The translations under genes were made by a program, and so were the position numbers. 64,000 nt of DNA from NCBI RefSeq assembly GCF_963924675.1, contig NC_089226.1, positions 40,689,124-40,753,123 of the forward strand, read 5' to 3'. Shown piece after piece: positions 11,095 to 21,469 of the stretch. The number at the start of each line of letters is the position of its first letter. Within the stretch, counting starts at the first letter, position 1. Source of the DNA: Phocoena phocoena. Taxonomy: Eukaryota; Chordata; Mammalia; Artiodactyla; Phocoenidae. The notes below the pieces were generated by a model that saw only the letters and a program-made list of their open reading frames with translations, did no database searches and was not told the DNA's origin.

Positions 11095-11716
11095 TTCTCT
11101 TCCTTTTTGTCACCTCCTACAACTAATCAGTTATTCAATTGTCCTGCCTTGACTTCAAACATTTCTCTCAAATGAGTCTCTCCTCTTACTCTCTATTGCC
11201 TGGTCTTAGTTCGGGTCCTCAATCTCTCTCCTGCGCCGAGGTGAAAGCATTCCATTTTTCCCCACTCCTCTCCCCTCAACTCCAGCCAATGTTTTCCTTC
11301 TCATCCATCTAATCATATCCTGTCATTCCCTTTATGAAAAGCTTCCGTTGGCTACACTTTGTCTACAGGTTGAGATACACTTTCATACTTTCCTCTCTCC
11401 CTCTCTTCATCCCACAAATAATTATTGGCAAGAGACAGGCATTCAGCACACCATGCAGAACCATTCACAAACTAGACTCTCTCCAGGCTCACCTTTAGTC
11501 ACCTGGAACTTTCACAACTCCATATCTTAATACATTCTGTACCTCTCACCTGTTTTTTGCTCTTCCCTCTCGCTCTTCTTATCTTTTTCTATTTCTTAGA
11601 GATTCCCCTTCTGTGAAGCTTTCCCCCACCTACCCAGGCAGATATAGGTGTCTCGAAACCTTTTACTTAACCGTAACATAACATTGCCTGGTTATCATTT
11701 CACTGTCTATGAAGTC
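11095..11716 (+). mobile_element. L2 LINE remnant, 5' part
   Basis: L2-like plus-strand text (tgaagctttcccccacc, pyrimidine-rich) continuing after the L1 insertion as a second part at about 12,163-12,260 that ends with the L2-type gcttaataaatgtttattaa. Confidence 0.55.
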
Positions 11717-11727
11717 TGTTCCCTTTT

Positions 11728-12151
11728 TATTTGCTTTTAAATTTTTTAAAATTAATTTTTATTGGAGTATAGTTGCTTTACAATATTGTGTTAGTTTCTA
11801 CCGTACAGCAAAGTGAATCAGCTATATGTATACATATATGCCCCTTTTTTTGGGATTTTCTTCCCATTTAGTTCACCACAGAGCATTGAGTAGAGTTCCC
11901 TGAGCTATACAGTAGGTTCTCATTAGTTACCTATTTTATACATAGTATCAAGAGCATATATATGTCAATCCCAATCTCCCAATTCATCCCGTTCCCTCTT
12001 CCCCCTTGGCGTCCATACGTCTGTGTCTCTATTTCTGCTTTGCAAAGAAGATCATCTATACCATTTTTCTAGATTCCACATATATGCGTTAATATGTGAT
12101 ATTCGTTTTTCTCTTTCTGACTTCACTCTGTGTGACAGCCTCTAGGTCCAT
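11728..12151 (-). mobile_element. 5'-truncated L1 inserted in L2
   Basis: Artiodactyl L1 3' UTR (ttattggagtatagttgc, cagcaaagtgaatcagc) on the minus strand with flanking duplication tgttccctttt at 11717-11727 and 12152-12162. The insertion splits the L2 described at 11,095 and 12,163. Confidence 0.85.
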
Positions 12152-12162
12152 TGTTCCCTTTT

Positions 12163-12260
12163 CAGACGGTATGATTTGTTGTTACAGACCGCTGTATTCA
12201 TACCTGTGCCTCTAACAACTAACATGATGGTGCTTAATAAATGTTTATTAAATTAGAAGA
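12163..12260 (+). mobile_element. L2 LINE remnant, 3' part
   Basis: Continuation of the L2 after the L1 insertion; ends in the L2-like taataaatgtttattaaat. Confidence 0.5.
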
Positions 12261-12621
12261 ACCAGGCACATACATTGCCTATATTTCTATTGATGATGAA
12301 GTTAGCAACATAAATTCTCCTGTTAAAATTAATTTTTCCTCCTCCTGTCCTCCCATAATCTTTTGTCAATGCCTCTCCTGTATCACTTATTATTTCCTCA
12401 CTTGATTGTGAACTTTAAAAAAGTTTAGAAATATTTTAAGCACCTCAGAAAGTGTAGAGTGAATAATACAATAAACTCCCAGGTACCCATTCTTGTCAAA
12501 TCTTAGCATTTTTGCTCTATTTTCTTCAGATGTGTTAAAAAATTAAAAATAACTTTTATAGATATAGTTGAAGGTTCCTAGGACCCTTTCCCAATGTCTT
12601 TCCCTTTCCTTCCCCTCAAAG
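12261..12621. other. No gene or repeat recognised
   Basis: AT-rich non-coding DNA. Confidence 0.4.
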
Positions 12622-12630
12622 GCAATCACT

Positions 12631-12835
12631 GGGCTTCCCTGGTGGCGCAGTGGTTGAGAGTCCGCCTGCTGATGCAGGGGACATGGGTTCGTGCCCCGGT
12701 CCGGGAGGATCCCACATGCCATGGAGCGGCTGGGCCTGTGAGCCACGGCCGCTGAGCCAGCGTGTCCAGAGCTTGTGCTCTGCAACGGGAGAGGCCACAA
12801 CAGTGAGAGGCCCGCGTACTGCAAAAAACAAAAAT
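12631..12835 (+). mobile_element. CHR SINE, short form
   Basis: Plus strand; begins gggcttccctggtggcgcag, ends ..gcgtactgc plus A-rich tail. Duplication gcaatcact at 12622-12630 and 12836-12844. Confidence 0.96.
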
Positions 12836-13069
12836 GCAATCACTCTCTTAAATTTGATGTTTATCATTTCTTTGCATATTTTTATACCATGTACGTACAA
12901 ATTCACAAACAATGCATGGTGTTTTTACAGATTTTAAAAATTTATATAAATAAATATAATACTGCACATATTATTCTGCAAGTTGTTTTGTCTTAACATT
13001 ATATGATGATCTGTCCATGTTGATACCTGTAACTCTAATTTAAATGAGTGAGATAATAAATATATGGCA

Positions 13070-13212
13070 GGGAATTCCCTGGCAGTCCAGTGGTTAAGAC
13101 TCTGCACTTCCACTGCAGGGGGTCCGGGTTCCATCCCTGGTCGGCGAACTAAGATCCCACATGCTGCATGGCCCGGACAATAAATAAATAAACGTACACG
13201 TTAAAAAAAAAA
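13070..13212 (+). mobile_element. Short tRNA-derived SINE of a second subfamily
   Basis: Head ggaattccctggcagtccag and B-box-like gggttccatccctgg, only ~110 bp of body followed by (AATA)n and A tail. Differs from the CHR copies (gtccagtggttaagactct instead of gcgcagtggttgagag), so a distinct tRNA-related SINE subfamily. Confidence 0.85.
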
Positions 13213-13404
13213 TATATATGCTAGCATAAATGTTCAACGAGGTGTAATCTAACTGTGTAAGCAGAGAACGTGTTATATTGTGCAGTCATGGTTCTCATAA
13301 TTTGCCAGCTACAATATGTGACTTGCCAATCATTAGCCTGCCTTCTGCTGACTGCCGTACTGGAGACCATGTCACAGTATAGTACAGATATCTCTGAAGA
13401 CACA

Positions 13405-13800
13405 TTACATTAAGAATCAGGACTGGACAGCATCTTTCATAAACTACAGAGATGGACTAAATCTACAGGTTTGAAATTTATCAAGGACAAGTGTAAGGTG
13501 CTGCATTGGGGTAAAAAAAATCCAGTGGCACAAATATAAGAGGGGGAGATGTGACTTAGAAGAAGAACATGAGCAGAAAATGGTTTTTTTTTTAATTGAC
13601 AAGTAAGCAAGGCTGTGAAAGGCAGCTCCAGTGGGGAACCACTGGGCTGGAGTCTGGAATGAGGAAGTTGGGCGATGGAGTACACTCCTCAGGGCTGCAT
13701 GGACCTTACCGGAAGGCAGGCTTCAGTTTCTGAATGTGGAGCTTGTGCAGAAGAAACTAACGAGAATGGCTGAAGGAAAAGGTAATGTTTTCAAGAAAAG
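13405..13800 (+). mobile_element. Possible ancient CR1/L3 LINE remnant
   Basis: The phrase gacaagtgtaaggtgctgcattgg resembles CR1/L3 consensus text; the rest is too diverged to align by eye. Confidence 0.35.
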
Positions 13801-14589
13801 AGGTTGAGCTCCATGGGGATCTTGATGTGTGATTTCCATGATGGAAAGGGAGTTCCGTGTGGCCCTGAGAGAGGCCTGGGCCAGTCCTGTTCCTCTTTCT
13901 GAACTGCTACCTCGGCACCACCACCTGCCCTATCACAGAAGCTGGAAACCTGGGAAGGGTCCTCAGCTCTCCCTCACGTCCTGCCCTCCTACCTACCTGA
14001 CCATCATTTTACCTAATCATTCAGCAGCTTTGGATATTGGAACCAGTCTTCCTGCATGAAACACTATCTCCTGTTGGTTTTGTGGGTCGCCTGTATTCCT
14101 AAATTTCCTCCGACCTCTAAGAATGCCAGAGGTGCAACTGGATTTTGTGGAGCCGGAAGGAGTTTCAATTTGGGGGGCTTTCTTTAAAAGAATACCAAAT
14201 TATTAATAAAAGGTCTTGAATGGGGCCCATACAAGAGAGAGAATTATTTTTCAGCAGATCCATCTCAGGCCTTTTTACACTAATCTTCTTCTTTCAAGCC
14301 ACATGGTAAAATTCCTGAAGACACACCCAAACCCTTTTCTCTTCTAATGCTGTACACTTTCCTGGTTTGGAGGAATTCATATCTTAAATGTCCATGACTA
14401 CCTGGTGACTCCCAAGATTATGTCTCCAGCTCTGGCCTTTCTGTCTCCAGTCCCATGCTCAGACTTAGTCATCCTGACTAAGCTATCTCACAGACACTGC
14501 ACATTTCCTGTGGCTGAGACTGAAAGGTGGCCTTCTCCCTCACCACCTGGTCCTTTTATAGGGTCCCCATCTCACCAAATGGCACCAGC
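13801..14589. other. No gene recognised
   Basis: Non-coding; a few short frames without recognisable product. Parts may be diverged LINE sequence. Confidence 0.4.
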
Positions 14590-15310
14590 ATCTACCCAGC
14601 TCTGAAAGCTAGATGCCCAGGCACCATCCTTAACACCTCTTTCTCCCTCAGCTTATATCCAGTCACATTTAACTTTATCTCTTTTCTCCTCTCCATCTTC
14701 ATTACCACCTTCCCAGCCAAGACACTATCAGGTCTTGGCTGGACCACCACAATGGTCTTCTGACTCGTCTTCCTACATTACTATCTGACATCCTCCCCCA
14801 CCCCTTCTCTCCTCTACACAGCTGCTGGGGTATCTTTCCAAAAGGCCTTTCTGATCAGATATGAACCTGATCTTAGAATGTTTTGAACGCACCTATTACA
14901 TTTAGGATAAAGATCAAATCCTTAACTAGGCCCTAAAGGCCCTGCCTGGTCTAGTCCTGCCCAGCTCTCAGCTCCCCTCCCACCAACCTGCCTCTGCTCT
15001 TCAGTCTCTCAGGCCCTCCGGCATCCTAGCCTTTGCCTGGAAATCTCTTCCTCAGCCTCCCACTCCTGACTCCTCAAACTAGGTCAGGTTCCCTGATTAC
15101 TCTCTCTTAAAGAGCATCATTTCACTCCCGAGTCTATGGATTCAGTATTACACATTCACTAGTGTGATTGATTTGATTGATTTAATGTCTGGCTTTCAAC
15201 TAGACGCGGCTCCATGCAGGCTTAGACCATGCATGTCTCTGTTTGCTTTTCCATGTGTCTAGACCTTGCTCATAGCAAGTCCTTCAATATGTAATTGTTA
15301 AAGAGTGAAT
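14590..15310 (+). mobile_element. L2 LINE 3' region
   Basis: Ordered L2 signatures on the plus strand: ggtcttctgactcgtcttcc, aggataaagatcaaatcctt, aaggccctgcctggtctag, tttgcctggaaatctcttcc, caggttccctgattactc and an end resembling ..caagtccttcaatatgtaattgtt. Old, many substitutions. Confidence 0.8.
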
Positions 15311-16060
15311 AGACCCCTGGGAAGTGGATAAAACAAAATAAAATAGGATGATGCAAGCCTAGCTTCTAGGTCTTGGGCCAGAGAATCTTTAACTTTGAAC
15401 AAACAAGATTCAAGGACACTATAAGTTGTGGAGGCATGTGCCCTGTTACGCCAGAAAATATATTCCTCTCAAAAGGTTAGGATTTGGCAATTCCCAAAGT
15501 CCAAGGACACGAATTTGCTGTCAGGGCCATCTGTCTGCCTGCCTGTAGCTTTAATAGACTGTTTTCCAAGTATGCATTGACGTCAGCGGGAGTTCCTTGG
15601 GCTCAGAGCACCTGACTCAGCCTCTGCAGTGCAATTTGGAGAGAAGGATTTGTCCTGAAGACATTTCACCTGCTACCTCTTTGGGGCTTAAAGTGAAATT
15701 TAGCTTTTATATGTTTTTTTTTTTTTGCCGTGGTGTAATTTAACCTTCAGTTGCTCTTTGTATTTCCTATTTCATTATTTACAGACTATTAAATAAAAAT
15801 CTAAATGTGGAGCTGGGGCTGGGGGAGGGGAGCAGAATGAAATTCTTTTTGGTCTTTTGCCAAAGTTCCAAACTGGCACAGTTAAAGGTACAAGGAGAAA
15901 TGTTTTGTCACTTTAGGGTACGATAGAGGCTGCAGGATTTTAAGTGTTCCATGCCTTTTTTATTATTAAAAAAAAAAAAATCACCTTCAACCTTCAAAAT
16001 AAAATGGGATCCCAGAAAACCCTCACCAAAGGACTAATCAGGGCAACATATTATAATACA
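15311..16060. other. Unique sequence with CRE and AP-1 sites
   Basis: No repeat recognised over most of this stretch. It contains a full palindromic CRE (TGACGTCA, 15578-15585) and an AP-1 site (TGACTCA, 15613-15619) 27 bases apart. Whether it is a regulatory element is inference only. Confidence 0.4.
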
Positions 16061-16075
16061 AGAAATATGCTTGTA

Positions 16076-16396
16076 GGGCTTCCCTGGTGGCGCAGTGGTT
16101 GAGAATCTGCCTGCCAATGCAGGGGACACGGGTTCGAGCCCTGGTCTGGGAGGATCCCACATGCCGCAGAGCAACTAGGCCCGTGAGCCACAACTTCTGA
16201 GCCTGTGTGTCTGGAGCTTGTGCTCCGCAACAAGAGAGGCCGCGATAGTGAGAGGCCCGAGCACCGCGATGAAGAGTGGCCCCCGCTTGCCACAACTAGA
16301 GAAAGCCCTCGCACAGAAACGAAGACCCAACACAGCAAAAATAAGTAAATAAATTAATAAACTCCTACCCCCAACATCTTCTTTAAAAAAAAAAAA
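16076..16396 (+). mobile_element. CHR SINE, long form
   Basis: Plus-strand full-length long-form copy with perfect duplication agaaatatgcttgta (16061-16075 and 16397-16411) and poly-A tail. Confidence 0.97.
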
Positions 16397-16764
16397 AGAA
16401 ATATGCTTGTAATGAAACAGATATCCTGTCAACTGTTCATAAAAAGTAGTCACATGAAACCTTACATTTCATACGGGCTTCTTTAAAATACAATATAGCA
16501 AGATACTACAATATTGTCAGAAATGTTTGCAAAGGCCTCAAAATAAAGTTCTCCTTCATTAGTGCTCTCAAAGTGTCTTGGACACACCTTCATGTAGTGC
16601 CTCTCACGGCACTGTGATAAGTTGTTTGAGTGTCTCCTTGTTGAGACTGGGAAACCCCTGAGGCTGGAGCACATTTTTTACCTATTTGTGATAGGCCTAT
16701 CTTCAGGGTGTCTGGCTCATGGTAGGTGCAAAGAGAACAGGAATCAGATTCAGAGAATTCTGTG

Positions 16765-16935
16765 CTCCAATCCTGCTCTCATATTTTCAGACTCTATGAC
16801 CTTGGCAAATTCCTAAACTCCTCAAGTTCCATCATTCTGTAAAATGGGGAATCACACTTCCTCACAGAGCAGCTATGAGAATGAAATGAGATGTGTGTCC
16901 TGCATGCAGTAGGTACTCCATAAATGTTATTATTA
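16765..16935 (+). repeat. MIR SINE remnant
   Basis: tctatgaccttggcaaattc, ctgtaaaatggggaatc and gtaggtactccataaatgtt in order. Confidence 0.8.
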
Positions 16936-16939
16936 AGGA

Positions 16940-17085
16940 CTTAAGAACTAGGATTCTGGGCTCTGCCTTTTGCTAGCTCTGTGACCTTGGGCAGTCCCAT
17001 AACCACTCTGAGCCTTGGCTTCTCCATTGCAAAATGGGACTAATAATATCTACCCATCAGAATTGCAGTGAGGAACAGATTTTAG
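16940..17085 (+). repeat. MIR SINE remnant, 5' part
   Basis: ctagctctgtgaccttgggc then ccattgcaaaatgggacta. Its likely 3' part resumes at 17,345 after ~260 bases of unassigned sequence, implying an insertion. Confidence 0.75.
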
Positions 17086-17344
17086 ACTATTGGATTCAAA
17101 GGACCAAAAACAGTCTAGTGACTAATACACGGTTGTCGATCATTTATTTTTTCATGTAGGAATGTTCCAAAAAATAAACGATCATCTACCCTCACCATAA
17201 AATAAAGAGTATTTTAACACCAAAAGAATAGGAAGAATTAATTTCTTTAAATGAAGATATCTTTAAAGAAAAATGTTTTCCAATGGCTTTATTTTAGACT
17301 GATGACAACTTTAGTCTTGTGCCAGCACTAGTCCACATCCAGCC
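17086..17344. other. Unassigned insert within MIR
   Basis: Sits between two halves of what looks like one MIR. Contains an imperfect inverted repeat (cgatcatttatttttt near 17,135 and aaaaaataaacgatc near 17,170). Could be an old DNA transposon; class not determined. Confidence 0.35.
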
Positions 17345-17470
17345 TTTGGAAACCACTCACTATGAGGATTAAATGAGATGATATGTGTTAAATAGCTGAG
17401 CATAGAGCCCAGCACACAGGAAACACTAAATAAGTTTAACTGCTCCTATTTAATATTATTTTATCATCAT
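17345..17470 (+). repeat. MIR SINE remnant, 3' part
   Basis: gaggattaaatgagatgata then gcacacaggaaacactaaat. Confidence 0.7.
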
Positions 17471-17624
17471 CATACATTAAAATACATAACTCCTCCATTA
17501 AAAAGACTGATAACCGAATGAACAAATGCCTGTTATGTTTGTAATCAGTGGAGCTAAAGAAGGAAAAGAGGTAATGATACGAATGACTGGTCAGAGGCTT
17601 TGGGAAGAAGAATATTATTGGTAA

Positions 17625-17830
17625 ACATTCACTGAGGGCTTCCTACATTTCAGGTACTCCTCTTAAGTAATTTACACGTATGATCTCATCTGTGCTTCAT
17701 AAAAGCCCCACTTTTACAGGTAAGGCAACAGAGAGGTTACAGAACTTGGTCCAGGTTACCCGTTAGGAAGTGGTGAGGCTGAGATTTCAACCCAGACAGA
17801 CTCCATCACCATAATCTTCTGCCTCCCTCT
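17625..17830 (-). repeat. MIR SINE remnant
   Basis: Reverse MIR: cactgagggcttcctacattt, acaggtaaggcaacagagagg, aggctgagatttcaaccc. Confidence 0.75.
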
Positions 17831-18890
17831 AATAAACATAAGATATAGGATAAATTCCAATTTAAATGATACGTTGAAAAAAATAGAGAAAAGAAGTAAA
17901 ACGCGATTGAGAGGGAGAGCGGCAGACTGTGTCATTGAACTAGATGCTGGGCAGCAAAGAAAAGCATTAGATGATGGGCGCGTTGCCCCGTAATCATACC
18001 TAGTTTTATGTAAAAATGTCGTGCTCCGGCAATGTGTCAGATACCATTTTCAGTGCAGTTCTGAAGAATTTCATGTGTCAAGGGCTTGACACATCATCTT
18101 TGTTTTCTGTTGCGCTTCTCCATCTGGGTTTTCTGAAGTGTGTCATACCTTTGATAGCGATGCTTGGAAGGGGTTAGGGGTGAGAGTGAGGGGGAAGCAT
18201 TCCCCATTGTCTCTGAGTCTTGTTGAAGTGTTTTCAATCCTCGGGATTGCCAAGACCGCTAGGGGGAAGTGCTGGGAGGGCACCATGTTCCATCTGGGGT
18301 AGGGGTGGGATGCCAGGTGGGCAGGGGTAACCTCCTTGGCACTGGTCACCTGCGTAGAACCCAGGCTGGTGAATCAAACTGCCTGAGAAGTAGCCACTGC
18401 TTCATTGCTCTCCACCAGCTCCATGGCGGGGGACAAAAGCCCGCTCCGGAGACAGGCCCGTGCAGAATAGAGTGAAATAAGAGGTCACATTTTCCCAGAG
18501 CCTCACTGTCAACACGTGGCCAGCGCCTAGCCAAAATTGGCAGCCGTGGCCACCCAAACCTCCCTCCAGCCCAAAGCAGAGAGACTGGCTTCTTGGAGAT
18601 GGTTCCAGCCATGCCCTGGATCGTTCCCAAGCTGATGCTCCACAGGGACCCGTGGAGGACCCAGCCAAGGTCCCAGTGTCTTGGAGGGGGCTGCCAACAC
18701 CAGTTGCTCTTTTGAAGACCGGATACCTCTGTGTGGGTTGAGATCAAGGCTCTGGGGTTCACGGGATGCCAAATCACACATGCTTTCTGCCGTCTCATTA
18801 TCAATCTTGTTTCTTATTAACCCAAACAAACGCTTTAGCCTTGACATCTGTGTTAGCACAAAAAGTTATACCCTCTTCGAGGTTTAAATT
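17831..18890. other. Long unique stretch, no gene recognised
   Basis: About 1 kb without a repeat I recognise. Contains a perfect 10-bp inverted repeat (18073-18094). Open frames up to ~150 codons (minus strand, 18,346-18,804) show no familiar domain and no splice framework I can trust. Confidence 0.45.
18073..18094. repeat. 22-bp palindrome with 2-base centre
   Basis: ATGTGTCAAG, centre GG, then its exact reverse complement CTTGACACAT. Confidence 0.95.
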
Positions 18891-18894
18891 GATA

Positions 18895-19075
18895 GCATTT
18901 TCTGTGTTCCAGGCACTGAACCAAGCACTTTATGTGGATTATCTACTTCTCCCAGCCACCCTTCACAGAAAGTGATGGGAAAGCACAGAGAGGTGTAGTA
19001 ACTCACCAAGGGGCACACAGCGAGTATGCTTAGAGACCAGATTAACTCCAAAATCTAAGAGCTTTAACCACATAT
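18895..19075 (-). repeat. MIR SINE remnant
   Basis: Reverse MIR: ttccaggcactgaaccaagc, cacagagaggtgtagtaact, gagctttaaccacatatcagc. Confidence 0.75.
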
Positions 19076-19139
19076 CAGCATCTCTCTCCCGTGAGGGTTG
19101 CAAAAAGAACGATTATTTAAGTGTTCAAGTCTCTATTTT

Positions 19140-19200
19140 CTTCCTGAATGAATTACAAGCTCCTTGAGGGAAGGGACCATTTCTTACCAAGATGCTTCCA
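19140..19200 (+). mobile_element. L2 LINE fragment
   Basis: L2-like end text (ttacaagctccttgaggga, agggaccatttcttacc) directly before an LTR insertion. Confidence 0.5.
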
Positions 19201-19204
19201 TAAT

Positions 19205-19555
19205 GTCTCCGTCAACTTGTATTGCTGTAAAAAATGCGACAGGCTGGGTGGTTTAAATAACAGGCATTTATTTCTCAGGCTGGAGGTTGGAGATCAGGGT
19301 GCCAGCCTGGTCAGGTCCTTGTTGAGGGCCCTCTTCCTGGTCATGTCCTCACATGGCTTTCCTTGGGGAGCGTACGCAGAGAGAGACCGTTTCCCCCTCT
19401 TATAAGGGCACAGATCCCATCCATAAGGGATGAGACCTAATCATGACATAATCATCTCCCAAGGGCCCTACCTCCTAATACCATCCTATTGGGGGTTAGG
19501 ATTTCTACATACAAATTGGGAAGGGGACGCAGACATTCAGTCCATAATACATAGT
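19205..19555 (-). mobile_element. MLT1-like (MaLR) LTR
   Basis: Minus-strand MaLR LTR text: ggctgggtggtttaaataac, tctcaggctggaggttggag, atgtcctcacatggctttcc, ttggggagcgt, ttgggggttaggatttctac, ttcagtccataata. No internal sequence. Confidence 0.75.
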
Positions 19556-19700
19556 ATTCATTGGTGCATTTGGGAAACATTTATCAAGGACCTATTATGT
19601 ACTAGGGACTGTGCTAAGCATTTGCCAAAGCAAAGATAAAAAATCATCAGGTCTGTTCTTCGGAAGCTAACAGTCCTATGAGGGTAATACCCAGGGAAGT
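19556..19700 (-). mobile_element. L2 LINE fragment
   Basis: Reverse L2 end: aaacatttatcaaggacctat, actagggactgtgctaagc, ggaagctaacagtcc. Confidence 0.55.
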
Positions 19701-19984
19701 CGATGAGTTATTACAAAATAACCAAGTCTACCTGGCATGACATATGCCACGCTAGCAGATCTGAGCAGGTTTTTTTATAGACTATTAACATATTTTACCT
19801 TAGATGCAATAAAAAAGAGTGTTATTATCAGATAAAATACTTAAATTAGTCCAGTGGTGGGTGTAGCTTAATCAGAAATATATATTTGGTCTTTATTTCC
19901 AGTTCCTGACACAGAGCTCCTAAATCCTTTTGGAATTTCCTGAGTGATAAGGATGCTAGGATGTTTTTTGTTCTAATGAGGTAC

Positions 19985-20640
19985 TCTTGGTGGGGCCCCC
20001 AGATAGCTTCAGGATGGGGGCATGTTGCCAGAAAGACCAAATCTTGATTAGAAGCCTATAAATTTCAGCCTCATTCCCCAGCCTCCGGGGAGGGGAGAGA
20101 GGCTAGAGATTGAGTCAATAACCCATCATGCCTACATGATGAATCATCCAGGAAAAAAAAAACCCTAAATAACAGGGTTTGGAGAGCTTCTGGTTCAGGG
20201 AACAGATCGAGGTACTAGGAGGATGGCATCCCCAGAGAGGGCATGAAAGCTACATGCACTGCCCTTCACTTTCAGGCCCTCTTCATCTCGTCCCTTTGGC
20301 TGTTCCTGAGTTCTAGCCTTTATAATAAGTTGATAATATAGCAAATGAACTGTCTTCCTGAGTTCTGTGAGCCGTTTTAGCAAAGTATCAAACCTGAGGG
20401 GGTGGTGGTGGGAACTCCCAACTTCTAGCCGGTCTGTCAGATGCCTCAGGACTTGTGACTGGCGTCTGAAGTGAGGGCAGTCTTGTGCAACTGAACCCTT
20501 TAACTTGTGGGATCTGATGGTAACTCCAGGTTGGTAGTGTCAGAATTTAATTTACCTGTAGGACACCCAGGTGGTGCCTGGAGATCAGAACTGGTCGCTT
20601 GTGTTGGAAAGGCACCTCAGTGGCATTCTTGAGAGAACAA
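19985..20640 (+). mobile_element. Solo LTR of an endogenous retrovirus
   Basis: LTR-like text in order on the plus strand: attgagtcaataacccatca, gggtttggagagcttctggt, ggctgttcctgagttctagc, a polyadenylation-like tttataataagttgataat, ttctgtgagccgttttagc and gtaggacacccaggtggtg. This block recurs in mammalian LTR retroelements. Ends approximate; no coding remnant. Confidence 0.6.
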
Positions 20641-20737
20641 CATAAATTTGTTCTTCGTTAAATGCGATGAACATCAGAAGACACAAACTTTTCTGTCAAA
20701 AGTGGGTAGCCAACTCGAAAGCACATACAATTTCATT

Positions 20738-21091
20738 AAAAAATAAATAAATTTATTTATTTATTTATGGCTGCGTTGGGTCTTCGTTGCTGAGTGTGGG
20801 CTTTCTCTAGTTGCGGTGAGCAGGGGCTACTCTTCATTGCGGTGCACGGGCTTCTCACTGCAGTGGCTTCTCTTTGTTGTGGAGCATGGGCTCTAGGCGT
20901 GCAGGCTTCAGTAGTTGTGGCACACGGGCTCAATAGTTGTGGCTTTCGGGCTCTAGAGTTCAGGCTTAGTAGTCGTGGTGCACGGGCTTAGTTGCTCAGT
21001 GGCATGTGGGATCTTCCTGGACCAGGGATCAAACCCAAGTCCCCTGCATTGGCAGGCGGATTCTCAACCACTGCGCCACCAGGGAAGTCCC
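20738..21091 (-). mobile_element. CHR-related SINE, long form (older)
   Basis: ~350-bp copy with additional internal repeats (several tagttgtggcacacgggct-like units). Perfect duplication acaatttcatt at 20727-20737 and 21092-21102. Confidence 0.95.
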
Positions 21092-21184
21092 ACAATTTCA
21101 TTTTTCATGAATTGTATTAAGATCAAAATAAGAGATGGGTGTTCAAACATTTTACCTTGTGTAACCTCGTGTCCAGATTCTTAG

Positions 21185-21255
21185 AATGGCCTCCTAACTC
21201 ATCTCCCTGCTTCCACTCTTGTCCTGCTCTAATCTCTCTTCAATGAGCAGCCCGG
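21185..21255 (+). mobile_element. L2 LINE fragment (5' half of a split element)
   Basis: gcctcctaactcatctccct then ttccactcttgtcctgctct is L2 text. Likely the same L2 that ends at 25,222-25,625, separated by nested insertions. Confidence 0.55.
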
Positions 21256-21260
21256 GGATA

Positions 21261-21469
21261 TTTTTTTTTTCTTTTTTGTGGTATGCGGGCCTCTCACTGT
21301 TGGGGCCTCTCCCGTTGCAGAGCACAGGCTCCGGACGTGCAGGCTCAGCGGCCATGGCTCATGGGCCCAGCCGCTTTGCGGCATGTGGGATCTTCCCGGA
21401 CCAGGGCACGAACCCGTGTCCCCTGGATCGGCAGGCCGACTCTCAACCACTGCACCACCATGGAATCCC
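21261..21469 (-). mobile_element. CHR SINE, short form, at pseudogene edge
   Basis: Poly-T on the left and gggattccatggtggtgcag on the minus-strand 5' end. It abuts the GMCL1 retrocopy exactly where homology to the parent gene stops; no matching target-site duplication was found, so it may mark a deletion junction. Confidence 0.93.
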
